Assembly (NCBI GenBank): GCA_946221915.1
Contig: CAMIKG010000006.1
Span: 62,001-126,000 of the forward strand
Direction: 5' to 3'
Source: an uncultured Erwinia sp.
GTDB lineage: Bacteria > Pseudomonadota > Gammaproteobacteria > Enterobacterales > Enterobacteriaceae
Length of the DNA stretch: 64,000 bases
Shown here: positions 1 through 9,690 of the stretch, one piece after another
Layout: each line of letters begins with the position of its first letter
Position numbering within the stretch: position 1 is the stretch's first letter
Notes under the pieces: generated by a model
What the model was told of the DNA's origin: nothing
Databases searched by the model: none
What the model saw: only the letters and a program-made list of their open reading frames with translations
Program-made: the position numbers and the translations under genes

Positions 1-1
1 G

Positions 2-3000
2 CTGGGGCTGGATATCGCGGGCACGCTGTTAAACGGCGCGGCGGCAGCGCTGCTGGCAGAGCAGGACGCCACGGTGAAGGCGCAGACGCTGGACAACGGC
101 GGCACGCTGGCGGCGAGCGCGCTGACCCTGAGCGGCGACACCCTGACGAACCGCGGCGCGGTGCAGGGCGACAATGCCCTCTCCGCCACCTTCGGCCAGC
201 TGACTAACGCGTCCGGCGGCACGCTGCTCAGCGGCGGTAATATGACGCTGAACGCTGCTGACGCCAGCAATGACGGCAGCTGGCAGGCACAGCAGCTGGA
301 ACTCAACGCGGACAGCTTTACTAACACCGGCTCCGTAAATGGCATCGCGGCACTGACCGGCAGCGTCACTGGCCTGCTCGATAACCGCGGCGCCCTGAAC
401 AGCCAGGGCGCGGCTGGCCTGCAGGCGGGCAGCCTGCGCAACAGCGGCAAAATGCTGGCGGACAGCCTGACCCTGCAGGCGGACACGCTGCAGAACAGCG
501 GCCTGTGGCAGGGCAGTAACCAGTTGAGCGCCACGGGCGACACGCTCACCACTGATGCAGGCAGCCGCACGCTGACAAACGGTGCGCTCACGCTCACTGC
601 CGGACAGCTGACCACGGACGGCACGCTGCAGGGGCAGCAGGCCACCATCAGCGCCGACGACTGGCGGCATCCCGGTTCCCTGCTCGGCAGCGGCAGCCTG
701 CTGGCGCAGGTGGCGAACCAGCTGACCAGCAGCGGCGAACTGATGAGCCAGGGCGACACGCGGCTGAACGCCGCCACCCTGAACAACAGCGGCTCGCTGC
801 TGGGCAGCGGCGACATCACCCTCAGCGGCGGCAGCCTGACCAACAGCGGCAGCGTGCAGGGCAAAACCCTGACGCTGACCCCGGCGCAGATAGTCAACCG
901 CGGCAAACTTATCGGCATTGAGGCGCTGACCCTCGGCGCGCCTGCCGTGGCCGGGCGCATGCTGCTGGCGGCGGTGGCGCAGCCTGCGCGCGAACTGCGC
1001 AACGAACAGGGCGGCTCGCTGCTGACGCAGGGCGACCTGACGGTGAAAAGCGGCGGCGTCACCAATAACGGCAGCTGGCAGGCACAGAACATCCTGCTGA
1101 ACGCCGACGCGCTGAACAACGGCGGGGCAATACAGAGCGCCGGCAATATGCAGCTGGTGCTGGGCAATACCCTGACCTCTGCCGCAGGCAGCAAAATCAG
1201 CGCCGGCGGCACCGCGGCGCTGCAGGCGCTGGCGCTGACGAATAGCGGCGAGTGGATAGCGAAAAACCTGACGCTGAAAGCCGATACCCTGACCAGCAGC
1301 GGCAGCGTCAGCGGCGTCAGCGGGCTGACGCTCGACGTGAAAGGGCTGAACCAGCAGCAGGGCGGCAGCCTGCTGAGCGGCGGCGCGCTGACGCTGACCC
1401 TGCCGGAGCTGAATAACCAGGGCCGCATCCAGGCGGCGACCCTGCAGATTAACGGCAACACGCTGACCAACAGCGGCACGCTGCAGGGCGACAACGGCCT
1501 GACGCTGAACATGCGCGACCGCCTCACCAACAACGCCTCCGGCACGCTGCTGAGCCAGCAGGGGCTGACGCTCACCGCGCCGGAGCTGGTGAACTATGGC
1601 CTGATTCAGGGCGGCACGACGTCCACGCTGACCGCCACCGGCAGCGCGCGCAACGAGGGCAGAATTCTTAACGGCGGCCAGCTGACGCTGACCACGCCGC
1701 AGCTGACCAACGGCGGCTGGCTGCAGGCCACCAGCCTGATACTGAATGCGGCGACGGCGGGCAACAGCGGCACGCTGCTGGCGCAGCAGCAGGGCACGCT
1801 GACCGGCAATACCCTGACCAATACCGGCACGGCGCAGGGCGGTAGCCTGGCGGTGAACTACCAGCAGCTCAGCAACAGCGGCACCGTGCTGGGCGGTAAC
1901 GCCCTGACCGTGACGGCGCAGCAGGTGAACCAGCAGGCGGCAGGGAAACTGTTCAGCGGCGGCAGCCTGGTGCTGAACAGCAACGGCTTCGACCAGCTCG
2001 GTCAGGTGGTGGCGCTGGGCGACGCGACGCTGAAACTGATTAACAGCCTGAACGTGCGCGGCACGCTGGCGGCGGGCGGAAAACTCACCGCCGGCAGCAA
2101 CGGCGAGCTGGTGAACAACGGCGTGATGCAGGGCCAGGCGCTGAACATCAGCGCGGGCAGCGTGCTCACCAACAACGGCAAACTCACCAGCGGCAGCGGC
2201 GACAGCACGCTGAGCGGCAGCCGCATCGCCATGAACAGCGCCGGTTCACTGCAGGGCGGCGGCAACGTCACCCTGACCAGCGGCAGCGACATCACCCTGA
2301 ACGGCTTTACCGGCACCGCGGGCACCATGACGCTGAACGCGCCGGGCAGCATCGTTAACACCGCGCTGCTGTATGCGGCGAACAACCTGTACCTGCTGGC
2401 GAACAGCATTAAGAACCAGAGCGGCGATATCCTCGCGGGCAACAACCTGTGGATGCAGCGCGATATGGCGGGCAACGCCAACAGCGAAATCCTCAACACC
2501 TCCGGCACCATTGAGACCACCAGCGGCGATATCACGCTGAAGACCGGGCATCTGCTGAATCAGTGGGAGTCGGTGACGGTGGGGCAGACGACGACAGAGA
2601 ATCTGGCGACAAACTATACATCAACCTCGCCTGGCACGGTCGAATTGCCGGTAAGTTTATTCGATGCTAAGGATCTATATTATTATACTTACCATGTCAT
2701 GCTCCCAACTCGTTTGGAAGATGACTGGACATTTGCGGGTTTATTAAGTTCGGTAACTTATAAAGAAACTGCTGTATCCAGGGTTACATCAAGTACAATT
2801 ACTACAGGCCAGGCTGGTCGTATTTCTTCAGGTGGGAATCTTACAGGGGAAGCTTCAAGACTCGATAATCTGGGCAGCTATCTTTTAGCCCGGAAGGATT
2901 TGGTTGTTTCTGGTGGCGTTCTAAATAATCAGTCATATCTTTCTGGTACGCAAACTGTCTGGCGTAAATATGCCCCTACTGCTGAAGCATTGGATCCAAA

Positions 3001-6000
3001 ATTAGCAGGAAAAGAAATTGCTGGATATTATTATAATGACCCAACATATTCAGGGTATTATAAACAAGATAATAACAGATTGATGAAGGATACACTGACA
3101 TTTACTGCGACCGATGAGTATCGTACAGAAGGTTCCTCATCAATCCGTGGTGTTATTCAGGCTAATGGCAATGTGACGACACGATTCAACTCAATCGTTA
3201 ATAACAGTGAATCCACTGATGTCCGCGGCACTATTACACCAACTCTTGCCCGCCCTGGTTTACAGACACTGGCTCAACAATCGATAAATGGCAGTGTTGC
3301 GGCACAGGGAATGGCAGCGTTTAACGCCGTTGCGATTAACAGTCCGGAATGGCATGACCAGTTGCAGGGCGCAATACAGCAGGTCAATGGCGGTGGAAAC
3401 CTGGACAACATTGGTGGCCAGGCAACGAACCTCGCCAGTTACCCGCAGGGCAGCGTTAATCTTTCTGCCGATGGCACGACAACCGCTCTGGTCAATAACC
3501 CTTACAGCCAGAGTCAACAGCTGACTGGTGCAGTACAGGGTAAAACCGTAGATACCAGCGCGTATCCGCTGCCACAGGGCAGTAACGGCTATTTCACGGC
3601 CTCAGACGATCCGAAAAGTCCGTATCTGATTACCATTAACCCGAAATTAAATGGCCTGGGTGAACTGGATAAAAACCTCTATGGCGATCTGTACCAGCTG
3701 TTAAATATGCAGCCCGCGGATGCGCCTGCGGAAACCCGTCAGCAATACACCGATAAAAATGCATTCCTGGGTTCGTCGTACCTGCTCGACCGTTTAAATC
3801 TGAAACCGGAATATGACTACCGTATTCTCGGCGACGCAGCCTTTGATACCCGCTATGTCAGCAACGCGGTATTAAGCCAGACCGGTAATCGTTATATCAA
3901 CGGCATCGGTTCCGATCTGGATCAGATGAAATATCTGATGGATAACGCCGCGACGGCTCAGCAGTCTCTGGGATTAACCATGGGCGTCACCCTGACCGCC
4001 GATCAGATCGCGTCTCTGGACCACAGTATTCTCTGGTGGGAAGCGGCGACCATTAACGGCGAAACCGTGCTGGTGCCTAAACTGTATCTTTCGCCGGGTG
4101 ATGTCACCGTTAATAACGGCAGTGTGATCGCCGGCAATAATGTGGTCATTGAAGGTAATAGCGTCAGCAATAACGGCAGTACACTGCTGGCGCAGCAGGG
4201 CATGGCGATTAACAGCCAGAACAGTATTGATAACCTGAATGCCGCGCTGATTAAAGCGGGCGAAGGGTTACAGCTGAGCGCAATGGGAGATATTAATAAT
4301 ATCGGCTCAGCTATCAGCGGTAAGCAGGTCGCCCTGGAAAGTCTCGATGGCAGTATCAATAACTTGACGCTGACCTCTCAGACGAATAACAAGTCGAGAT
4401 GGAGCAGTTACCAGATTACAGAGCAGGATGAGAAGGCGACGATTACTTCGCTGGATTCCCTGTCACTGACGGCTGGAAAAAATCTCACCCTCGCCAGTGC
4501 CGACATTACCGCTGGTGGAAATACTAAACTGAGTGCGGCGGGTAATATTGATGTACTTGCCAATGATAATACTGCGACGCTCAAAAGTCGTTCTCTGGGA
4601 AACAACTACCACACAGTTTCAAGCACAGCCAGCAACATAAAGTCAGGGGGCACACTCTCTGTTTTCGCTGGAAACGATCTTACGGTTGAAGCCAGTAATA
4701 TCAATGCGACTAAAGATACGGCGTTAATTGCTGATGGGGAGATAAATTTCCTTTCATCAGAAAATACGCTGAATAACAGCCCAAGAAGCTGGGACAGAAC
4801 ATCTCAGAAAAAAGCTGACAGCACCAGCCTCAGTGCAGGTGGGGCGCTGACCATTGCAGCAGGAAAGAATTTAACTGTCGAAGCGGGTAACATTGATGCT
4901 GCTAAAGATCTTACGTTGTCAGCCGCGGGAGATATTAAGCTACTCTCGACAGCAAATACGACCAGCAATAATTATTTCAGTCAAAGCAGTTATGACAACT
5001 CTCATGATGTTAGTACCTTAACGAGTGGCGGCAGCCTGACTATGACGGCTGGTCGGGATGTTATTAGTGAAGCTGCTGGCATGGCAGCAGAAGACAATGT
5101 GACGTTGCAGGCTGGACGAGACATTGCTTTACAGTCAGAAGCAACGGCTGAAGGTAGCCATCGTGAAGGTAGAAATACAACAGAGATAAAAAAATCAGTA
5201 CGTCAGCAGGGTACTGAAATTGCTGCGGGTGGCGATGTCGCTATTCAGGCTGGGCGTGATCTGACCAGTAATGCCACTCAGGTCGTTGCACAGCAGGATA
5301 TTTCTGTTGGTGCAGAAAATAATATCAACCTGAACACCGCAACTGAAAGCGACTACTACTACAAAAAAGAAGTCAGCTCAGGCGGCGGTTTCCTCAGTAA
5401 AAAAACCACTACTAAAATCCAGGAAGACAGCTCCACCCGCGAGAAAGGCACCCTGCTGAGCGGCAACAACGTCAGCGTCGAAGCTGGTAAAAATATCCTT
5501 GTCAACGGTTCGCAGGTGGTGGGTGACGAAGAGGTGGCGCTGAAGGCTGGCGACAATATCGATATCCTCGCTGCCACCAACACCAACTCCAGCTGGCGCT
5601 TCAGCGAGACCAAAAAGAGCGGCCTGATGAGCACCGGCGGTATCGGTATCTCTATCGGTTCCAGTAAAACCGTCCATGACCTGAAACAGAAAGGCACCAC
5701 TCAGAGCCAGAGCGTCAGCACCGTCGGCAGTACCGGCGGTAATGTCAGCATTGTCTCCGGCGGTCAGGTGCATCTCAACGGCTCGGATCTGGTGGCTGGC
5801 AAAGGCATTACCGTCGACAGTGATAACATCCTGGTGACGGCAGGCCATGACAAACATATCACTGACGAAATCTTTAAGCAGAGCACCAGCGGCCTGACGC
5901 TGGCGCTGTCCGGCGCAGTGGGTGACGCGATTAACAGTGCAGTGGCGGCGGCGCAGGCGGCCTCCGAACAGAGCGATGGTCGTCTGGCGGCACTGCAGGG

Positions 6001-8749
6001 GGCGAAAGCCGCGCTGTCTGGCGTACAGGCGTCGCAGGCAACGCGGATGGATGCGGCGAAAGGCGGCGACCCGTCCAATACCTCCACCGTCGGCATCATG
6101 CTGTCGCTGGGCGCGCAGTCGTCGAAATCGCAGTCCCACTCTGAGCAGGACACCACGCGCAGCAGCACCCTCAATGCGGGCAATAACCTGACGCTGACCG
6201 CCTCCGGCAAAGGCCAGACGGCCAGCAGCGGCGATATCAATGTCGAAGGCGGCCAGCTGAAAGCCGGGCAGGATGTCACGCTGGACGCGGCGCGTGATAT
6301 CACGCTGCAGGCAGCCAAAGATACCCAGCTGCTGACCGGCAGCAATTCCAGCAAAGGTGGTTCCATTGGTATTGGCCTGACGGCAGGATCCGGCGGTACT
6401 GGGCTGACCATCTCCGCCAGCATGAATGCGTCGAAGGGTAACGAAAAAGGCAACGGTACCAGCTGGAACGAAACCAATATTGATGCCGGTAACCAGGTGA
6501 ATCTGATCAGCGGTCGCGATACCACACTGTCTGGCGCGCTGGTGAATGGCGACAAAGTAGTGGCGGATGTCGGCCGTGACCTGACGCTGACCAGCCTGCA
6601 GGACAGCAACAACTACGACAGTAAGCAACAGAGTGTCAGTGCCGGCGCCAGCTTTACCTGGGGTGTGCCGGGTGGTTCGGCCAGCTTCAGCTACAGCCGC
6701 GACAAGATGCACAGCACCTATGACTCGGTGCAGGAGCAGACCGGTATCTATGCCGGTAATGGCGGTTTTGATATTACCGTCGGCAGCCATACGCAGCTGA
6801 ATGGCGCAGTGATTGCCAGCAATGCCGATACGGCGAAAAACAGCCTTGATACCGGCACCCTGGGCTTTAGCGATATCCATAACGAAGCGGATTATAAAGT
6901 CGAGCATCAGGGCGTGGGTATCAGCACCAGCGCCAGCATGGGCGCGCAGGCAGCGATGAACATGGCCAGCAATCTGCTGGCTGGCGCGGGCGGCAGCGGG
7001 CATGCGGAAGGCACCACTCAGTCGGCAGTGGCGAACGGCACGATTACGGTGCGCGACCAGGCGAACCAGAAACAGGATGTGGCGGAGCTGAGCCGCGATA
7101 CGGCCAATGCCAACGGCGCGATTAATCAGATCTTCGACAAGGAGAAAGAGCAGAAGCGCCTGCAGACGGCGCAGCTGATTGGTGAACTGGGTTCCCAGAT
7201 GGCGCAGGTGGCGCAGACGGAAGGGCAGATCGCGGCGATTACGGCTGGTAAAGCTGAGCTGGCTAAGAAGAATATCCACGAACCAGCATCGTCTGATGAA
7301 GCCGCCTGGAAGGATTACAACGCGCAGCTTGCGGGGACCCAGTCTTATAAGGATGAGATGAAGCAATGGGGAACCGGTAGTGATATTCAGCGCGCGATAC
7401 AGGCAACGACAGCGGTCGTTCAGGGACTGGCTGGAGGGGATATCGCCGCAGCGGTAGCCGGTGGCGCCGCACCTTATATTGCCAATGTGATCGCTCAGAA
7501 AATCCCGGAAGATAATCTTGCAGGACGCGTTCTGGCCCATGCGACGGTTAATGCCGCACTGGCGGCGGTACAGGGCAAAGATATGGCCGCCGCCGCCGCA
7601 GGTGCAGCGACGGGGGAAATTGCCGCAGCGATTGCACTAAATGCTTATGGCAAAAAAGTTAGTGAACTGGATGAGTCGGAAAAACAGACCATTTCTGCTC
7701 TGGCAACGCTGGCTAGCGGCCTGGCTGGTGGACTGGCCGGAGATAGTGGCGCCGATGCTGTGGCGGGCGCTCAGGCAGGTAAAACGACTGCAGAAAATAA
7801 TTTCCTGAGCGTAACGCAGTTAGAAAACTTTGCTCACCGTGCACGAACCTGTGAAGGCGAAAGCTGTAAAGATGTCGTGCGTGAAATGGTGGAAACCAAT
7901 GTGCAGCAACAGAAGGAGTTGATGGATTTTTGTTCATCTAATCCGGGGGAGTGCGAAGCTAAATATGGATATTTAGTTGAGCAATGGCAGGTCTTTGATC
8001 AGGTCATTCGCAAAATGGATGCTGATGGCACTCTGCCAAATGACTTTAAAAACTACCTTATGGCAGTTTATTCATCGGGAGTCGATGCTGAAACGGCGAT
8101 AGCAGCGCCTAAATGGGAAAAGATGCTTGAGGAGAAGGGAATTCCTGCTGAAAGCGCGAAGCTTATGGCTGCAACGCTACCTCTTCTTATCACAGGGGCT
8201 AAAGGGGCAAAAAATAGCTCTGTGGCAAGTTTACCTAAAGGGTATGTAACAGGTGCGCGTGGAACTGTTGTTGGTCCAAAAGGTGGTGTTTACACCAGTA
8301 CAGGAAAACTGGATGCTGAGGGAAATGCTATTTACAGCAACAATGGAGCCTATTACACCTTCAGTAATGGAGCAAAAACCACTGTCGCGTCGCCGAATCC
8401 TCCTTCGCCGGTGAATCAGCGGTATGAACAGGGTAAGGCTTTCGAAGATAAGTACTACGGTCAGTATTCCGCAGATAAAGCTGTTTCTGCCCGTGAGCTG
8501 TCAGTGAAGACAGAGGGGGGAACCACTGTCAGGATTGATATGGTGGGTAAGGATGCTAATGGTAAATTAACCTGTGTCGAGTGTAAGAGCTCGGCTACTG
8601 CGCCACTGACAAAAAATCAGAAAGTAGGGTATCCTGAAATTGAAAAAAGTGGGGCAACGGTAATAGGTGCAGGCAGACCAGGTTTCGAGACAGGAACGAA
8701 AATTCCGCCCACGAAAGTAGAAATTGTCAGACCTGATACAGATAAATAG
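2..8749 (+). CDS. cdiA: CdiA-type contact-dependent inhibition exoprotein, 3' part (5' end outside window)
   Basis: The frame is open from base 2 with no credible start, so this is the C-terminal ~2,915 residues of a giant filamentous haemagglutinin-like protein. Order seen: GC-rich FHA-1 type repeats (about nt 2-2580; recurring L-N-S-G-x-L pattern), an AT-rich Tyr-rich segment (about 2600-3260) followed by a conserved CdiA block (about 3600-4110) where known CdiA proteins carry the receptor-binding and periplasmic-arrest regions, FHA-2 type repeats (about 4120-7100), an Ala/Gly-rich pretoxin region (about 7380-7790), an A-E-N-N motif at 7790-7801 in place of the usual VENN, and a toxin tail. 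The family is exported by a CdiB outer-membrane partner (not in the window) and delivers the tail into neighbouring cells. The immunity candidate follows 9 nt downstream. Family assignment is strong; receptor and target are unknown. Confidence 0.93.
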   Translation: MGLDIAGTLLNGAAAALLAEQDATVKAQTLDNGGTLAASALTLSGDTLTNRGAVQGDNALSATFGQLTNASGGTLLSGGNMTLNAADASNDGSWQAQQLELNADSFTNTGSVNGIAALTGSVTGLLDNRGALNSQGAAGLQAGSLRNSGKMLADSLTLQADTLQNSGLWQGSNQLSATGDTLTTDAGSRTLTNGALTLTAGQLTTDGTLQGQQATISADDWRHPGSLLGSGSLLAQVANQLTSSGELMSQGDTRLNAATLNNSGSLLGSGDITLSGGSLTNSGSVQGKTLTLTPAQIVNRGKLIGIEALTLGAPAVAGRMLLAAVAQPARELRNEQGGSLLTQGDLTVKSGGVTNNGSWQAQNILLNADALNNGGAIQSAGNMQLVLGNTLTSAAGSKISAGGTAALQALALTNSGEWIAKNLTLKADTLTSSGSVSGVSGLTLDVKGLNQQQGGSLLSGGALTLTLPELNNQGRIQAATLQINGNTLTNSGTLQGDNGLTLNMRDRLTNNASGTLLSQQGLTLTAPELVNYGLIQGGTTSTLTATGSARNEGRILNGGQLTLTTPQLTNGGWLQATSLILNAATAGNSGTLLAQQQGTLTGNTLTNTGTAQGGSLAVNYQQLSNSGTVLGGNALTVTAQQVNQQAAGKLFSGGSLVLNSNGFDQLGQVVALGDATLKLINSLNVRGTLAAGGKLTAGSNGELVNNGVMQGQALNISAGSVLTNNGKLTSGSGDSTLSGSRIAMNSAGSLQGGGNVTLTSGSDITLNGFTGTAGTMTLNAPGSIVNTALLYAANNLYLLANSIKNQSGDILAGNNLWMQRDMAGNANSEILNTSGTIETTSGDITLKTGHLLNQWESVTVGQTTTENLATNYTSTSPGTVELPVSLFDAKDLYYYTYHVMLPTRLEDDWTFAGLLSSVTYKETAVSRVTSSTITTGQAGRISSGGNLTGEASRLDNLGSYLLARKDLVVSGGVLNNQSYLSGTQTVWRKYAPTAEALDPKLAGKEIAGYYYNDPTYSGYYKQDNNRLMKDTLTFTATDEYRTEGSSSIRGVIQANGNVTTRFNSIVNNSESTDVRGTITPTLARPGLQTLAQQSINGSVAAQGMAAFNAVAINSPEWHDQLQGAIQQVNGGGNLDNIGGQATNLASYPQGSVNLSADGTTTALVNNPYSQSQQLTGAVQGKTVDTSAYPLPQGSNGYFTASDDPKSPYLITINPKLNGLGELDKNLYGDLYQLLNMQPADAPAETRQQYTDKNAFLGSSYLLDRLNLKPEYDYRILGDAAFDTRYVSNAVLSQTGNRYINGIGSDLDQMKYLMDNAATAQQSLGLTMGVTLTADQIASLDHSILWWEAATINGETVLVPKLYLSPGDVTVNNGSVIAGNNVVIEGNSVSNNGSTLLAQQGMAINSQNSIDNLNAALIKAGEGLQLSAMGDINNIGSAISGKQVALESLDGSINNLTLTSQTNNKSRWSSYQITEQDEKATITSLDSLSLTAGKNLTLASADITAGGNTKLSAAGNIDVLANDNTATLKSRSLGNNYHTVSSTASNIKSGGTLSVFAGNDLTVEASNINATKDTALIADGEINFLSSENTLNNSPRSWDRTSQKKADSTSLSAGGALTIAAGKNLTVEAGNIDAAKDLTLSAAGDIKLLSTANTTSNNYFSQSSYDNSHDVSTLTSGGSLTMTAGRDVISEAAGMAAEDNVTLQAGRDIALQSEATAEGSHREGRNTTEIKKSVRQQGTEIAAGGDVAIQAGRDLTSNATQVVAQQDISVGAENNINLNTATESDYYYKKEVSSGGGFLSKKTTTKIQEDSSTREKGTLLSGNNVSVEAGKNILVNGSQVVGDEEVALKAGDNIDILAATNTNSSWRFSETKKSGLMSTGGIGISIGSSKTVHDLKQKGTTQSQSVSTVGSTGGNVSIVSGGQVHLNGSDLVAGKGITVDSDNILVTAGHDKHITDEIFKQSTSGLTLALSGAVGDAINSAVAAAQAASEQSDGRLAALQGAKAALSGVQASQATRMDAAKGGDPSNTSTVGIMLSLGAQSSKSQSHSEQDTTRSSTLNAGNNLTLTASGKGQTASSGDINVEGGQLKAGQDVTLDAARDITLQAAKDTQLLTGSNSSKGGSIGIGLTAGSGGTGLTISASMNASKGNEKGNGTSWNETNIDAGNQVNLISGRDTTLSGALVNGDKVVADVGRDLTLTSLQDSNNYDSKQQSVSAGASFTWGVPGGSASFSYSRDKMHSTYDSVQEQTGIYAGNGGFDITVGSHTQLNGAVIASNADTAKNSLDTGTLGFSDIHNEADYKVEHQGVGISTSASMGAQAAMNMASNLLAGAGGSGHAEGTTQSAVANGTITVRDQANQKQDVAELSRDTANANGAINQIFDKEKEQKRLQTAQLIGELGSQMAQVAQTEGQIAAITAGKAELAKKNIHEPASSDEAAWKDYNAQLAGTQSYKDEMKQWGTGSDIQRAIQATTAVVQGLAGGDIAAAVAGGAAPYIANVIAQKIPEDNLAGRVLAHATVNAALAAVQGKDMAAAAAGAATGEIAAAIALNAYGKKVSELDESEKQTISALATLASGLAGGLAGDSGADAVAGAQAGKTTAENNFLSVTQLENFAHRARTCEGESCKDVVREMVETNVQQQKELMDFCSSNPGECEAKYGYLVEQWQVFDQVIRKMDADGTLPNDFKNYLMAVYSSGVDAETAIAAPKWEKMLEEKGIPAESAKLMAATLPLLITGAKGAKNSSVASLPKGYVTGARGTVVGPKGGVYTSTGKLDAEGNAIYSNNGAYYTFSNGAKTTVASPNPPSPVNQRYEQGKAFEDKYYGQYSADKAVSARELSVKTEGGTTVRIDMVGKDANGKLTCVECKSSATAPLTKNQKVGYPEIEKSGATVIGAGRPGFETGTKIPPTKVEIVRPDTDK
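7790..8749 (+). other. CdiA C-terminal toxin region (AENN motif to stop); predicted restriction-endonuclease-fold nuclease
   Basis: This is the variable CdiA-CT part of the exoprotein. After AENN at 7790-7801 comes a Cys-containing linker (T-C-E-G-E-S-C at about 7850), then a last domain of roughly 110 residues. In it an Asp in R-I-D-M-V (codon 8537) is followed 13 residues later by V-E-C-K-S-S (Glu codon 8579, Lys codon 8585). The D-x(n)-E-x-K spacing followed by L-T-K-N-Q is typical of PD-(D/E)xK nuclease toxins of the Tox-REase group. I infer a DNase; the exact subfamily cannot be fixed by eye. Confidence 0.65.
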
Positions 8750-8758
8750 AGGTAGCAA

Positions 8759-9091
8759 ATGTCAGTTGAAGATGTTAATAAAATTGATGCTATTGGGATA
8801 CCAAAAGACGATTTAGAATTGGTAAACCTGGGCATAGCTGATCATCTGCCATGGGAACCTCCTGTTGAAGAGCATCTATACAAGCTGCAGGAAAAAATAA
8901 ATAGTTATATCCGCTTTATCGAAAGTGGCGAGATTTATGAAAGCTTCCCCGCGGCAAAAAATACCCGTAAGAAACTGATCGAAATTTGTTTCCAGTATGA
9001 GCCTTCCGATGAAGCCGTATACTTCCTGCAAAAAGTACGAGATGTTCTGGCTTCTGTCGATATTGACTTCAGGTACTTTGTTGCTGAATAG
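8759..9091 (+). CDS. cdiI: Candidate CDI immunity protein (DUF6572-like, 110 aa)
   Basis: A small acidic soluble protein of 110 residues starting 9 nt after the cdiA stop, in the invariant position of a CDI immunity gene. The N-terminus (S-V-E-D-V-N-K-I-D) and the central L-Q-E-K-I-N-S-Y-I-R-F-I-E-S-G-E block look like what I remember of DUF6572 proteins; that match is from memory. No signal peptide or membrane segment is present, which fits neutralisation of a cytoplasmic nuclease toxin. A start at ATG 8759 is preceded by a GAGG-type ribosome site at the end of cdiA. The function is inferred from position. Confidence 0.7.
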   Translation: MSVEDVNKIDAIGIPKDDLELVNLGIADHLPWEPPVEEHLYKLQEKINSYIRFIESGEIYESFPAAKNTRKKLIEICFQYEPSDEAVYFLQKVRDVLASVDIDFRYFVAE

Positions 9092-9099
9092 GTATCCAA

Positions 9100-9624
9100 A
9101 TGATGCAACGAATTCAGCTACTACAAGGTGATATCACCACTATCCCGGCAGGCGCGATAGTGAATGCAGCCAACTCATCCTTACTGGGTGGCGGCGGAGT
9201 CGATGGCGCGATTCATCGTGCCGGTGGTTCGGCAATACTCGATGAATGCAGAAAAATCAGAAATCGACAGGGGGGTTGTGCCGTGGGAGATGCGGTGATC
9301 ACCACTGCGGGAAATCTTCCTGCAGAATATGTCATTCACACCGTTGGCCCCCACTGGAATGGGGGCGATCATCATGAAACAGATCTGCTGCGTAAAGCCT
9401 ATCTTAGTTGCTTTCAATTGATTGATGAGTATGCGGTTAAAACTGTCTCGTTCCCTAATATCAGTACCGGTATTTATAAATTCCCTAAACAGCTGGCGGC
9501 AGAAATTGCTATCCAGACTGTTGTTGATTGCTTGAGCAAAAATGATAGCGTTGAGATGGTTAACTTTGTGTGTTTTGATGCGGATAATTATAATCTCTAC
9601 GCTGCGATGATAGGTAAAGCATAA
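9100..9624 (+). CDS. Macrodomain protein, YmdB-like O-acetyl-ADP-ribose deacetylase family
   Basis: A single-domain macro protein of 174 residues. Hallmarks are visible: G-D-I-T near residue 11, the N-A-A-N-S-S-L-L-G-G-G-G-V-D-G-A-I-H loop at about 24-41, and the F-P-N-I-S-T-G-I-Y loop at about 135 that contacts the distal ribose and phosphates. Proteins of this type bind ADP-ribose and hydrolyse O-acetyl-ADP-ribose or remove ADP-ribose from proteins. The gene starts only 8 nt after the candidate cdiI and is probably co-transcribed with it, so it may be a defensive or orphan-immunity module carried by the CDI locus; that role is inference. ATG 9100 and ATG 9103 are both possible starts. Confidence 0.87.
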   Translation: MMQRIQLLQGDITTIPAGAIVNAANSSLLGGGGVDGAIHRAGGSAILDECRKIRNRQGGCAVGDAVITTAGNLPAEYVIHTVGPHWNGGDHHETDLLRKAYLSCFQLIDEYAVKTVSFPNISTGIYKFPKQLAAEIAIQTVVDCLSKNDSVEMVNFVCFDADNYNLYAAMIGKA

Positions 9625-9690
9625 TATTCATGTCATTTTTTACACTGTATCCAATGGCTGTGTGTTTTATAATTCAGGGATGGTTGGTGT

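Noticed and set aside
5378..7540. Very long reverse-strand open frame (720 codons) inside cdiA
   Set aside because: An antisense shadow of the GC-rich repetitive adhesin; product is His/Arg/Gly-rich low-complexity sequence.
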